Shown here in pieces: positions 10,291 to 19,504 of a DNA stretch of 64,000 bases. The notes under the pieces are model-generated. The model was not told the DNA's origin and searched no databases. It worked only from the letters and a program-made list of their open reading frames with translations. Position 1 is the stretch's first letter. Each line of letters starts with the position of its first letter. The stretch is from BOKV01 sp041397525 (GTDB taxonomy: Bacteria; Pseudomonadota; Alphaproteobacteria; Rhizobiales; Rhizobiaceae): positions 1 to 64,000 of the forward strand of contig JAWKWL010000001.1 in the NCBI GenBank assembly GCA_041397525.1, in the 5' to 3' direction. The position numbers and the translations under genes were made by a program.

Positions 10291-13200
10291 TTACGTACGC
10301 AACACCCTGTAGATCGCCGGAATGACCAGCACTGTCAGCAGTGTTGACGAGGCAAGCCCGAACAGCAGCGAGATCGCAAGACCCTGGAAAATGGGGTCCG
10401 TCAGGATCACCGCAGCACCTATCATCGCGGCAAGCGCAGTCAGCAATATCGGCTTGAATCTTATCGCTCCCGCTTCGATCAATATCTCCGTCAGTGGCCG
10501 GTTTTCGGCATCAGTGTTCCGGATGAAGTCAACCAGCAGGATCGAGTTGCGCACGATGATACCGGCAAGCGCAATGAAGCCGATCATCGAGGTGGCAGAG
10601 AACGGCGCTCCAAACAGCCAGTGCCCAACGAGGATGCCGATGAAGGTCAACGGTATCGGTGTCAGGATGACGAGCGGCAAGCGGAACGAACCGAATTGCG
10701 CAACGACAAGGATATAGATGCCGAGCAGTGCCACACCGAACGCCGCTCCCATGTCTCGGAACGTGACCCAGGTGACTTCCCATTCACCGTCCCACAACAG
10801 CGCATTGCGCTTGTCCTCGTCCGGTTGCCCATGCAGGATCACGTTCGGCTTTTCGAGCCCTGTCCAATCCTGCTTGTCGAGCGCTTCCTGCACTGCGAGC
10901 ATGCCGTATAGCGGCGCCTCGAAGCTTCCGGCGAGTTCCGCCGTCACCATCTCTGCATAACGCCCGTTATGACGGAATATCGGGAAGGACGACAGTTCCT
11001 CGCCGACCTTGACCACATCGCCAAGTTCGACGACGCCGCGATCACCCGGCAACACATTGGCTGGAATCGGCGTGGTCAGGAATGCGACATCGAGAACACG
11101 TTCGCCCTTTGGCCGCTCCACCCGGATCGGGATGGGATGCCTGCCGTTGCCGCGATGCGAATAGCCAACGGTCGAGCCGCCCGTGAGGATGCCGATAGTG
11201 TCAAGCACATCGCTTTCCTGGACGCGGAAGAAATCCACATCATCCGTCGAGATTGTCACGCGCTGGCGCCTGGCCTGTTCGCCAAAGGAATTGTCGACAT
11301 CCACAATGAAGGGAACGGAGCGAAACGCCTCTTCGACCTTGTGCGCAACCTTGCGCCTGGTCTCGCCGTCGGGGCCGTAGATTTCTGCGAGCAGGGTCGC
11401 CATGACCGGCGGGCCCGGCGGTGGTTCGACCACCTTTAGGCTGGTGCCTGCCGGTACCGGCAGCTTTTCGATGCGGGCGCGGATATCAAGCGCAATCTCG
11501 TGGCTCGAACGTTCGCGCTCGCCCTTCCCGGTCAGGTTGATCGCCACATCGGCCATGTTGGGCATGGAGCGAAGGTAATAGTGGCGCACCAGGCCATTGA
11601 AATTGAAGGGCGCAGCCGTGCCGGAATGAACCTGTACCGATGTCACCTCTTCCAGCGCCAGCACCGTCCTGGCTACTTCCTGGGCGATGGCATCACTCTG
11701 TTCGACCGCCGCACCTTCCGGCAGGTCGATTACCACCGAGAGTTCCGACTTGTTGTCGAACGGCAGCAGCTTGACCGTGACATGCTTCGTGTAGAACAGC
11801 GTGAGCGAGCTTAGCGTCATGATGCCGACAACAACGAGGAACAACCAGCTGCGCGCCTTGCTCTTGAGAATGGGTTTGGCAACCGCGGAATAAGCTTTTC
11901 CAAGCATTCCGCCATGATCAGCCTCGCCATGGTCACCATGAACTGGTGCGCGACCTGCAATCTTCAGCATCAGCCATGGTGTCACCATGACGGCAACAAA
12001 GAACGAGAATATCATCGCAGCCGATGCATTGGCCGGGATCGGGCTCATATAGGGCCCCATCATGCCGGAGACGAACAGCATCGGCAGAAGTGCCGCGACA
12101 ACTGTCAGCGTCGCGACAATCGTCGGGTTGCCGACCTCGGCCACGGCTTCAATGGCCGCCTGCCTGCGACTGCGCTTCCCGCCCATGCCCCAGTGCCGGG
12201 CAATGTTCTCGATCACCACGATGGCATCATCCACCAGGATGCCGATGGAAAAAATCAGGGCAAACAACGAAACACGATTGAGCGTATATCCCATCAATCT
12301 TGAGGCAAACAACGTCAGCAGGATCGTTACCGGAATGACGATTGCCACAACCGCAGCCTCACGCCAGCCAATGGCAAGCCAAACCAGCACGATGATGGAA
12401 ATGGTGGCAAGGCCCAGATGGAACAGCAATTCATTGGCTTTTTCATTGGCCGTTTCGCCATAATCGCGGGTAACTTCAACCACCACGCTTTCCGGGATCA
12501 CGGAGCCTTCCAGCGAATGAACCCGGTGCAGGATAGCTTCGGCAACGGTCACCGCATTGGCGCCTGCGCGCTTTGCAATCGCCAGAGTTACCGATGGCAC
12601 CCGCTCTGTCCCGCCAGCCTCGTCGCGACGGACGGTCGAAACCAGCAGGTCTTCCGAACCGGAGGCAAGTGTGACATCGGAGACATCGCGCACATATACC
12701 GGCCGTCCGTCACGGGTCGTCAGCAGCAGATTGCCTATTTCAGCCGGCGATTGCAGTGTTTCACCCGCCGCCAGTTCAATCTGCTCACCATTGGAGCGCA
12801 CCATTCCGGCCGGAAATGCCCTGTTGGCACCCTGAACCTTGCCCGCCAGTTGTTGCAGAGTAACGCCGAACAGTGCCAACCGCCGCGGATCGGGTGCCAC
12901 CCGGATCAGCTCCTGGCTTTCTCCCACCAGAAATGTCAGGCCGACATCGTCGATCTTGGAAATTTCCGCGCGCAATTCCCGCGCAATCCGCGTGAGGTCA
13001 TTCGCGGTCATGGCGCTAGCCGCATCCTTTGCCGGCGATAGCGTCAATGCCACGATTGCCACATCATCAATGCCGCGGCCCACGATCAGCGGCTCGGGAA
13101 TCCCCACCGGAATCCGGTCAAGATTGGCGCGAACCTTGTCATGCACCCGCAGGATTGCAGCGTCTGCCGAGGTACCGACCACAAAGCGCGCCGTGACCAT

Positions 13201-13530
13201 AACCTTGTCATCGCTGGTCTGCGAATAGACATGCTCAACCCCGTCAATTCCCTTGACAATGGTCTCCAGTGGCTCGCTGACCAGCTTGACTGCGTCCCCC
13301 GCTTTGAGCCCGTCTGCGCGCACATGGATATCCACCATGGGTACGGAGATTTGCGGCTCTTCCTCGCGCGGAAGCGTAATGAGCGCGATCAACCCGAAAG
13401 CGAAGGCAGCAATCAGGAAAAGCGGGGTCAGAGGTGAAATGATGAAGCTGCGCGTCAGTCCTCCGGCAATGCCGAGGGCGGTTTCCCCGCCGCGATCAGA
13501 ATGCGCCTTGTTCTGGTCCTGGGAACTCAT
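10291..13530 (-). CDS. RND-family efflux transporter, inner-membrane pump subunit
   Basis: A proton-driven export pump of the AcrB/MdtB/CusA superfamily, 1079 aa, the usual length. It has an N-terminal TM1 (FIISPLTPLFLIAAFAFGLIAL) followed by two large periplasmic loops. The RND helix cores are EAAVVAIVIPVTILLTLFASRLMGYTLNRVSLFALIFSIGILVDDAIVVIEN (TM4 with the proton-relay Asp pair) and, near the C-terminus, LAGIIVRNSILLVDFI. The substrate cannot be read from the sequence. It is translated from an ATG overlapping the stop of the adaptor gene by four bases. No outer-membrane factor (TolC-like) gene is nearby, so one encoded elsewhere must be used. Confidence 0.93.
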   Translation of the reverse strand: MSSQDQNKAHSDRGGETALGIAGGLTRSFIISPLTPLFLIAAFAFGLIALITLPREEEPQISVPMVDIHVRADGLKAGDAVKLVSEPLETIVKGIDGVEHVYSQTSDDKVMVTARFVVGTSADAAILRVHDKVRANLDRIPVGIPEPLIVGRGIDDVAIVALTLSPAKDAASAMTANDLTRIARELRAEISKIDDVGLTFLVGESQELIRVAPDPRRLALFGVTLQQLAGKVQGANRAFPAGMVRSNGEQIELAAGETLQSPAEIGNLLLTTRDGRPVYVRDVSDVTLASGSEDLLVSTVRRDEAGGTERVPSVTLAIAKRAGANAVTVAEAILHRVHSLEGSVIPESVVVEVTRDYGETANEKANELLFHLGLATISIIVLVWLAIGWREAAVVAIVIPVTILLTLFASRLMGYTLNRVSLFALIFSIGILVDDAIVVIENIARHWGMGGKRSRRQAAIEAVAEVGNPTIVATLTVVAALLPMLFVSGMMGPYMSPIPANASAAMIFSFFVAVMVTPWLMLKIAGRAPVHGDHGEADHGGMLGKAYSAVAKPILKSKARSWLFLVVVGIMTLSSLTLFYTKHVTVKLLPFDNKSELSVVIDLPEGAAVEQSDAIAQEVARTVLALEEVTSVQVHSGTAAPFNFNGLVRHYYLRSMPNMADVAINLTGKGERERSSHEIALDIRARIEKLPVPAGTSLKVVEPPPGPPVMATLLAEIYGPDGETRRKVAHKVEEAFRSVPFIVDVDNSFGEQARRQRVTISTDDVDFFRVQESDVLDTIGILTGGSTVGYSHRGNGRHPIPIRVERPKGERVLDVAFLTTPIPANVLPGDRGVVELGDVVKVGEELSSFPIFRHNGRYAEMVTAELAGSFEAPLYGMLAVQEALDKQDWTGLEKPNVILHGQPDEDKRNALLWDGEWEVTWVTFRDMGAAFGVALLGIYILVVAQFGSFRLPLVILTPIPLTFIGILVGHWLFGAPFSATSMIGFIALAGIIVRNSILLVDFIRNTDAENRPLTEILIEAGAIRFKPILLTALAAMIGAAVILTDPIFQGLAISLLFGLASSTLLTVLVIPAIYRVLRT

Positions 13531-14516
13531 TTTGTGGCCACCCCCGCAACGCCCTCGGTAACAACCTTGTCGCCTGGATTCAGCCCCGAAAGAACTTCAA
13601 TTTCCTCGATGCCCTCAATCTGCGCGGGTTCGCCGATGATGACCACCCGTTCACTTTCGCCGGCGTCAGTCTCGATCTTCACGAAGTCGAGCCCGGAGCG
13701 GGAGGAAACCGCCGAACGAGGCACAAACAACGCCTTGCGTTCCCCGACCGGCACTTCAACCAGCAGGCGCGCATCGACATAGGACGTGTCGAGGCCATCG
13801 ACCTCAACGTCGGCAATCACACGCCCGTTTTCGATCTGGGGATAGATTTTCGCAAGCCTGCCGGTTTCAGTCCCGCTTGCCCCCGAAATACGGATCGATG
13901 CCTCCTGCCGCAATGAAGCGGCATGTCGCTCCGGGATTGCAAGGCGAAGATACACACCGCCGCCTCCAATTGTTGCCACCGGCTCCCCCCCCATGATGAC
14001 TGCACCGCGTGTCACGGGAACCTTGAGCACCCGGCCATCAGCCGGTGCGAGCACCTCGCCTTCCGTGCCCTGTTGAACCACGACTGCGCGCTGCGCCTGC
14101 GTGGCAGCCATCTGGCCGCGAACCACATCGACCTGGGTCTGCAACTGGTCAACGCGCTGGCGCGTCATCACGCCCTTTCCAACAAGATCATTGCCGCGTT
14201 TCAGATCCGCCTCCGCGGTTTCCAGCTGCGATGACAATGCCTGCAGTTGTGCGTCAATCGCTGCAATCTGAAAGGCGAGCTTGTCGTCACGCACGGTGGC
14301 AATCTTCTGGCCGGACTTGACCTCATCGCCCTCGCTGACCAGCAGTTCGACAACCACCCCACCGATACGCGCCCTTGCCGGCACCATGTCGCGGGCTTCC
14401 ACGCGCCCATAGACCGCCTTCCATTCCGTCACCGTCCGGTTTTTCATCTCAAGGGTTTCTGCCCTTGCTGTCGTTGCGGATATCAGCGTGGCTAGCGCAA
14501 TGAGGATCGGGCGCAT
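13527..14516 (-). CDS. RND efflux periplasmic adaptor (membrane fusion protein)
   Basis: Bridges the RND pump and the outer-membrane channel. The 329-aa protein has a signal peptide (MRPILIALATLISATTARAE), a lipoyl-like half (GGVVVELLVSEGDEVKSGQ), a predicted helical hairpin (residues about 80-135, rich in A/Q/E), the second lipoyl half (GEVLAPADGRVLKVPVTRG) and a beta-barrel and membrane-proximal region. There is no lipobox Cys. It is first in a two-gene operon with the pump, and an AAGGCAGG element precedes the ATG. Its promoter contains a perfect small palindrome, which suggests a local repressor site although no regulator gene is adjacent. Confidence 0.9.
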   Translation of the reverse strand: MRPILIALATLISATTARAETLEMKNRTVTEWKAVYGRVEARDMVPARARIGGVVVELLVSEGDEVKSGQKIATVRDDKLAFQIAAIDAQLQALSSQLETAEADLKRGNDLVGKGVMTRQRVDQLQTQVDVVRGQMAATQAQRAVVVQQGTEGEVLAPADGRVLKVPVTRGAVIMGGEPVATIGGGGVYLRLAIPERHAASLRQEASIRISGASGTETGRLAKIYPQIENGRVIADVEVDGLDTSYVDARLLVEVPVGERKALFVPRSAVSSRSGLDFVKIETDAGESERVVIIGEPAQIEGIEEIEVLSGLNPGDKVVTEGVAGVATK

Positions 14517-14552
14517 GTCGGACCTGCCTTGGTTCGGGTTATGTTGGCGGTT

Positions 14553-14581
14553 TATATATATTAGCTTTTACTAATGTTCAA
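14553..14581 (-). promoter_or_regulatory. Promoter of the RND efflux operon with operator-like palindrome
   Basis: On the minus strand TTGAAC (14576-14581) and TATATA (14553-14558) are separated by 17 bases. The spacer holds the inverted repeat ATTAG-taaaag-CTAAT (14560-14575). This also fits the (A/T)TTAG-N9-AT pattern known for the ArsR-family regulator NolR, but the match is short. Confidence 0.55.
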
Positions 14582-14623
14582 GAACCTGATGTTCAACCGG
14601 CCGCATTTGCACAGCGTCATGCA

Positions 14624-14658
14624 CAAACAAAAAGGCCGCATGCAGAGCATGCGGCCTT
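14624..14658 (-). terminator. Intrinsic terminator of clpX
   Basis: A perfect 12-bp stem, AAGGCCGCATGC / GCATGCGGCCTT, with a 3-base loop (14632-14658), followed on the minus strand by TTTTTGTTTG. It starts 29 bases after the clpX stop. Confidence 0.9.
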
Positions 14659-14687
14659 GGAATTTTGCCTGCCTTGACCAGGATCAG

Positions 14688-15956
14688 TTAGGCGCGCGCT
14701 TCCTTTTCAGGTTTCTTTTCCGCATAGATGTAGAGCGGGCGGGCATTGCCACTGACCACTTCCTCGGAGATCACCACTTCCTGAACCCCGTCGAGTGACG
14801 GCAGATCGAACATTGTGTCGAGCAGGATCGCCTCCATGATCGATCTCAGGCCGCGCGCGCCGGTCTTGCGCTCGATGGCACGGCGTGCAATTGCCCGCAA
14901 CGCATCTTCCTGGAACGACAACTCGACGCTCTCCATCTCGAACAACCGTTGATACTGTTTGACGAGCGCGTTCTTCGGTTCGGTCAGGATCTGCAACAAT
15001 GCGTCTTCATCAAGATCTTCGAGCGTCGCAAGTACTGGCACGCGACCCACGAATTCGGGGATCAAGCCGAATTTAAGAAGGTCTTCCGGCTCAACCTCGC
15101 GGAACAAGGCACCTGTCTTGCGGTCTTCCGGCGTTGCAACATGCGCGCCGAAACCGATCGAAGTCTTGCGGCCCCGGTCGGAGATGATCTTGTCAAGACC
15201 GGCAAAGGCCCCGCCACAAATGAACAGGATGTTGGTTGTGTCGACCTGCAGGAATTCCTGCTGCGGATGCTTGCGACCGCCCTGCGGTGGAACCGAGGCA
15301 ACCGTGCCTTCCATGATCTTCAAAAGCGCCTGCTGCACGCCCTCGCCCGAAACGTCCCTTGTGATTGAGGGGTTGTCCGACTTGCGGGTAATCTTGTCGA
15401 CCTCGTCGATATAGACGATGCCGCGCTGCGCCCGCTCGACATTGTAGTCGGCCGCCTGCAGCAGCTTGAGGATGATGTTCTCGACATCTTCGCCAACATA
15501 GCCGGCTTCGGTCAGCGTTGTTGCGTCCGCCATCGTGAACGGCACATCGATGATGCGCGCCAGGGTCTGCGCCAGCAGCGTCTTGCCGCAGCCTGTCGGG
15601 CCGATAAGCATGATGTTCGACTTCGCCAGTTCCACATCATTGTGCTTGGAGGCATGCGCAAGCCGTTTGTAGTGATTGTGAACGGCCACCGAGAGCACCC
15701 GCTTGGCATGCGGCTGACCGATGACATAGTCGTCCAGAACCTTGAGAATCTCCTGTGGAGAAGGAACGCCGTTGCCGGACTTCACCATCGAGGACTTGTT
15801 TTCCTCGCGGATGATATCCATGCACAGTTCCACGCATTCATCGCAGATGAATACGGTTGGTCCGGCGATCAGCTTGCGCACCTCATGCTGGCTCTTTCCG
15901 CAGAAGGAGCAGTACAAGGTGTTCTTTGAATCGCCACTGTTGGATATCTTGCTCAT
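14688..15956 (-). CDS. clpX: ATP-dependent Clp protease ATPase subunit ClpX
   Basis: AAA+ unfoldase that feeds substrates to ClpP. The 422-aa protein has the N-terminal zinc-binding domain (C16, C19, C38, C41), Walker A in GPTGCGKT, Walker B in IVYIDEVDKI, pore-loop YVGEDVEN, the IGF-type ClpP-docking loop (KTSIGFGAHV) and the sensor-2 motif GARGLRS. Everything expected is present. It follows clpP on the same strand after 330 bases that contain an unusual perfect palindrome, and ends at a strong terminator. Confidence 0.98.
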   Translation of the reverse strand: MSKISNSGDSKNTLYCSFCGKSQHEVRKLIAGPTVFICDECVELCMDIIREENKSSMVKSGNGVPSPQEILKVLDDYVIGQPHAKRVLSVAVHNHYKRLAHASKHNDVELAKSNIMLIGPTGCGKTLLAQTLARIIDVPFTMADATTLTEAGYVGEDVENIILKLLQAADYNVERAQRGIVYIDEVDKITRKSDNPSITRDVSGEGVQQALLKIMEGTVASVPPQGGRKHPQQEFLQVDTTNILFICGGAFAGLDKIISDRGRKTSIGFGAHVATPEDRKTGALFREVEPEDLLKFGLIPEFVGRVPVLATLEDLDEDALLQILTEPKNALVKQYQRLFEMESVELSFQEDALRAIARRAIERKTGARGLRSIMEAILLDTMFDLPSLDGVQEVVISEEVVSGNARPLYIYAEKKPEKEARA

Positions 15957-16286
15957 TATCCACCCTCACCGGAAAAGCCGGTAGATTTTGCGGGATTGCT
16001 AGGCAGAAACGCCAGGCAATGCCGGTTTGTACATTGCTCCCGAACTTGCCGGACTGCAATAATGCAGGCCGTATCGGCGGAAACCCGTCTAGTCAAATCA
16101 ATCATCCAGGGTCCGCATTCGCAAGTGCCTGGCCGATCCGGACCCGATTCTAGCGACGGAAACATATAGATAAACTTAACGCAGGTCCGAATTTGTGACC
16201 GTATTGTCACAAATTCCCTTGTTCAAGCGCAAAAACGAATCGAATTGCGCAAGGCAGACGCACAGGTCCACTTGGCAAGCAGGCCG
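15957..16286. other. Intergenic region between clpP and clpX
   Basis: 330 bases without a supported gene. It holds a perfect 11-bp inverted repeat (listed separately) and an AT-rich stretch at 16160-16180 that could be a clpX -10 region. No terminator T-run follows clpP. Confidence 0.4.
16189..16216. repeat. Perfect 28-bp palindrome with 11-bp arms
   Basis: GAATTTGTGAC, spacer CGTATT, then GTCACAAATTC: both arms match exactly. It lies 71 bases past the clpP stop and about 230 bases upstream of clpX. No T-run follows on either strand, so it is more like a protein-binding site than a terminator. It resembles a CRP site (TGTGA...TCACA), but the spacing between those half-sites is 8, not 6. Confidence 0.7.
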
Positions 16287-16907
16287 CTATTCAGCCGCAA
16301 CTTCACGCTTTTCGATCACCTTGTCGATCAGACCCCAGGCCTGCGCTTCCTCGGCTGTCATGAAGTGGTCGCGGTCAAGAGTGTTTTCCACCGCCTCATA
16401 GCTCTGCCCGGTATGCTTGACATAGACTTCGTTGAGACGGCGCTTCATCTTGATGATGTCCTGCGCATGGCGCTCGATGTCGGATGCCTGGCCCTGGAAA
16501 CCACCCGACGGCTGGTGCACCATGATGCGTGCGTTCGGCAGCGCAAAGCGCATGCCTTTTTCACCCGCGCACATCAGCAGCGACCCCATCGAGGCCGCCT
16601 GCCCCAGACACAGGGTCGAGACTGCCGGACGGATGAACTGCATCGTGTCATAGATCGCCATGCCCGATGTCACCACCCCACCCGGCGAGTTGATGTACAT
16701 GTGGATTTCCTTCTTCGGATTTTCCGCCTCGAGGAAAAGCAGTTGCGCGCTTACGAGTGTCGCCATCCCGTCCTCGATTGGCCCGGTGATGAAGATCACC
16801 CGTTCCTTCAGCAACCGCGAGAAAATGTCATAGGCACGTTCGCCGCGATTTGTCTGCTCAACAACCATGGGAACGAGGTTCATGGCTGTTTGAATTGGAT
16901 CTCTCAT
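16287..16907 (-). CDS. clpP: ATP-dependent Clp protease proteolytic subunit
   Basis: The serine peptidase core of ClpXP/ClpAP. The 206-aa protein has catalytic Ser106 in LGQAASMGSLL, His131 in IMVHQPSGG and the third triad residue in the region AVENTLDRDHFM. The N-terminal propeptide-like segment (MRDPIQTAMNLVPMVVEQT) is the normal form. It lies upstream of clpX on the same strand, the standard alphaproteobacterial order, with a long gap that allows separate expression. Confidence 0.98.
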   Translation of the reverse strand: MRDPIQTAMNLVPMVVEQTNRGERAYDIFSRLLKERVIFITGPIEDGMATLVSAQLLFLEAENPKKEIHMYINSPGGVVTSGMAIYDTMQFIRPAVSTLCLGQAASMGSLLMCAGEKGMRFALPNARIMVHQPSGGFQGQASDIERHAQDIIKMKRRLNEVYVKHTGQSYEAVENTLDRDHFMTAEEAQAWGLIDKVIEKREVAAE

Positions 16908-17154
16908 GAATGATATTCCTGTTATTCCTGTCGGGCCGCCATCGGCAGCGCACAGTGTCCCGGTTGGAAAGCGATTCCCGCAAAGTGTTCTTCAATACAT
17001 ATGGCATGGCATGCCAGGATTAAAGAGCGGGTTAATCGCGGACAAATGGCTTTGATGGGATGTGTTTGACCCCGATCAATGCAGGCTGCAAGCACCTCGG
17101 TTATCCGGCTCCACGGGCATGTGGGAAAGGAGCGGTGACAAAAGGTCGAATTCC

Positions 17155-17349
17155 ATGAAAAAATCACGACTTGCAATGCTTCTTTATATCATTGCCGCAC
17201 CGGTTCTGGCCGGTTCCGCCGTCACGGCAGTGCTTTCGATGCGCGGATCGACGAAACAAATGCTGATCTATGCTGCGTTGGCGGGTTTCGCGGTCGCAAT
17301 ACCGGTAGCGTGGATCGTGGCAGGCTCCTTGTCTGCGAAAAACCGGTGA
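17155..17349 (+). CDS. Small two-helix membrane protein
   Basis: A 64-aa protein with two hydrophobic helices (LAMLLYIIAAPVLAGSAVTAV and MLIYAALAGFAVAIPVAWIVAG) joined by a short basic loop. Small proteins of this type are common in Hyphomicrobiales and are often labelled 'CTP synthetase' by transfer, which is not credible for a protein this short. The real CTP synthase is over 500 aa. AAGG lies 9 bases before the ATG. It converges with the 2-hydroxyacid oxidase gene, with stops 5 bases apart. Function unknown. Confidence 0.7.
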   Translation: MKKSRLAMLLYIIAAPVLAGSAVTAVLSMRGSTKQMLIYAALAGFAVAIPVAWIVAGSLSAKNR

Positions 17350-17354
17350 AGCCG

Positions 17355-18515
17355 CTATTTCGCATCGGATGAATGGAGGTAGTAGGACAGCGAGCCGGTC
17401 GTGCTTGCGCCGATCTGGTGCATGTTGTTGACAATGTCGTCCTTGAGGATCTTGGCAACAACATCGCCTCCTGATTGCCCGAGCGCTGCAACGCCAAACA
17501 GGAATGCACGGCCGCACAGGACGAAGTCGGCACCCAGCGCCAGGGCCCGCATCACATCCAGGCCGGTTCTCACTCCGCTGTCGAATAGGATCGATGCGCG
17601 CCCGTTCACGCGCCTGGCGATTGCCGGCAATACTTCAATCGAGGCAGGCGTTCCGTCGATCTGGCGCGCACCGTGATTGGAGACAACAATCCCGTCGGCA
17701 CCGGTCTGGATGGCGGTTTCCGCGTCATCGGGATGCATGATGCCCTTGACGACGAGTGGCCCTTTCCAGAGTTCGCGCAGTTTCGCCAGATGCGCAACAT
17801 CGATCTCGCCCAGTCGCTGGTTTCCCAGAAACTTCGAAATTGTGGCAAGCGTTTCGCCCTTGCCATAGCGCGCCAGCATCGGAAAACCAGGCGCACCATG
17901 CTTGGCTGTTTCCAGCGCCCAATGCGGTCTCGCCAATATCTGGGCAATCCGCGCCGGTGTCATTTTGGCCTCACCGCGCATCCCTGCCTTGCGTTGGCGT
18001 TCGCGCGTGGAATTTTCCGGGACGTCAACCGTGACCACCAGCGTCGAGAAGCCACTGTCGCCAGCCCGCCGCACAATGTCGGCCTCAATCTCCTTGTCTG
18101 TGATCGTGTAAAGCTGGAACCAGCCATTGCCGCCGCAAATCGCGCCAATAGTCTCAGGCGTTTCACAGGCAACGGTGGAAAGGCAATACGGAATATTCGC
18201 ATCACGCGCGGTGCGCGCCAGTATACGCTCCGCACCCGGCCACATGAGCCCGCTCAACCCGACCGGCGCGATCCCGAAGGGAGCCGCATAGGACCGGCCA
18301 AACAGTTTCGTCGTTACATCCGGATTAACATTGCCGCGCATCAGCCGCGGGGCAAAAACCACGGCATCGATTGCCGCGCGGTTTCGCGCAACACCCGTCT
18401 CGATACCGGTTCCCGAGGCAAGGTATTCCCAGGCAAAATGCGGAATGCGCTGCTTTGCCCGCGCTTCCAGATCGCCAACCGAGGGGTAGTTGTCCAACAG
18501 TTTTTCGATGTCCAA
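17355..18515 (-). CDS. FMN-dependent alpha-hydroxy-acid oxidase/dehydrogenase (LldD-like)
   Basis: Oxidises an L-2-hydroxy acid (lactate, mandelate or similar) to the 2-keto acid. The 386-aa protein has the TIM-barrel FMN fold: APVGLSGLMWPGAE, WFQLYTITD, VVTVDVPENSTRERQRKAGMR, LVVKGIMHPDDAE, and the active-site stretch VSNHGARQID with the base His and conserved Arg, then FDSGVRTGLDVMRALALGADFVLCGR. I chose the TTG at 18515 (followed by DIEKLLDNYPSVGD) because GGGAGAGA lies just upstream and it matches family N-termini. A TTG at 18560 gives 15 extra residues. Whether it is lactate-specific cannot be read here, so I give no symbol. Confidence 0.87.
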   Translation of the reverse strand: MDIEKLLDNYPSVGDLEARAKQRIPHFAWEYLASGTGIETGVARNRAAIDAVVFAPRLMRGNVNPDVTTKLFGRSYAAPFGIAPVGLSGLMWPGAERILARTARDANIPYCLSTVACETPETIGAICGGNGWFQLYTITDKEIEADIVRRAGDSGFSTLVVTVDVPENSTRERQRKAGMRGEAKMTPARIAQILARPHWALETAKHGAPGFPMLARYGKGETLATISKFLGNQRLGEIDVAHLAKLRELWKGPLVVKGIMHPDDAETAIQTGADGIVVSNHGARQIDGTPASIEVLPAIARRVNGRASILFDSGVRTGLDVMRALALGADFVLCGRAFLFGVAALGQSGGDVVAKILKDDIVNNMHQIGASTTGSLSYYLHSSDAK

Positions 18516-18610
18516 GATTGTCTCTCCCGCAAACAATGAAGAGACACTACCCCGCAGCAAGATGAAAGCAAGAGGTTGAAATCAGGGTGGTCAGGCAAGT
18601 TCGACTGGTT

Positions 18611-19408
18611 TCAGCCGTCAATCCTTACCTTTCGCACTTTGCCAGCCTTCTTGCCGAAAGTGAGCCCGGAAGAAGCATCTTCAATACTCGCAGGATTGGA
18701 GACGAGTTTGCCCTCGATCATCACACCGGAACTGCCGTCCTTGCCGTTCTTGTCCTTGGCGCCCTTCTTGGAAGGCGCCACCAGACCGGCGGAAATCACC
18801 AGCTTGGCACCATCCTCGACCGACATGTCGAGGATTTCGATGTCATTCTCGGGAACGAACAACAGAAAGCCGGAAGTCGGGTTCGGTGTTGTCGGCAGGA
18901 ATACGCTAACCGAGCGAACATCGCGATTGCCAAGTCGCTCGGCCACTTCGCCACGAGTGTCAGTGGCGATGAAGACGATTGCCCAAAGGCCGGGACGCGG
19001 ATATTCGAGCAGCCCAACCTTCTGGAATGAGGCAGTCTCATCTGAAAGTACTGTCTGAAATATCTGCTTCAAGCCATTGTAAAGATTACGGACCAGCGGC
19101 ATCCGGCCAAGCATGCGCTCGCCGTAGCCTACAATGGAACGGCCTATGATGTTGGCAGTCAGGAAGCCGACAATCGTGATCATGAACATCACGATGATGA
19201 GGCCGATACCCGGAATGTCGAACGGCAGGTAGCTTTCCGGATTGTAGACACTGGGAATATAGGGAATGACCCAGCTGTCCACCCACTGGACGAAGGTCCA
19301 AATCAGATATGCAGTGATTGCCAGCGGCGCGGTGATGATGAAACCGGTAAGGAAATAATTCCTCAGCCGCGTCAACCCGCTATGCCTGGGCGGATGGTCC
19401 TGTGTCAT
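18611..19408 (-). CDS. DUF502 family membrane protein
   Basis: A 265-aa protein of the DUF502 family. It has two transmembrane helices near the N-terminus (YFLTGFIITAPLAITAYLIWTFV and IGLIIVMFMITIVGFLTANIIG), the family motif YGERMLGRMPLVRNLYNGLKQIF and the GLWAIVFIATD and VFLPTTPNPTSGFLLFVP segments. The C-terminal 60 residues are basic and low complexity, rich in K, G and S. The molecular function is unknown. It lies downstream of glmS on the same strand with about 95 bases between, possibly in one transcript. Confidence 0.88.
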   Translation of the reverse strand: MTQDHPPRHSGLTRLRNYFLTGFIITAPLAITAYLIWTFVQWVDSWVIPYIPSVYNPESYLPFDIPGIGLIIVMFMITIVGFLTANIIGRSIVGYGERMLGRMPLVRNLYNGLKQIFQTVLSDETASFQKVGLLEYPRPGLWAIVFIATDTRGEVAERLGNRDVRSVSVFLPTTPNPTSGFLLFVPENDIEILDMSVEDGAKLVISAGLVAPSKKGAKDKNGKDGSSGVMIEGKLVSNPASIEDASSGLTFGKKAGKVRKVRIDG

Positions 19409-19504
19409 GATGCCCCGATCAGTTTGTCCTGCGCCTTCATATAGGTCGCGGACGTCTTTTCACATAGCGTGATTTGCCAGCCAATTGTGAAAAGCTTGTG
19501 ACCG

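Noticed and set aside
16189..16216. Reading the palindrome as an intrinsic terminator or as a CRP site
   Set aside because: There is no T-run on either strand, and the TGTGA/TCACA half-sites are 8 bases apart rather than 6.
17155..17349. Annotation as CTP synthetase
   Set aside because: A 64-aa, two-helix membrane protein cannot be CTP synthase. The label seems to be a transferred error.
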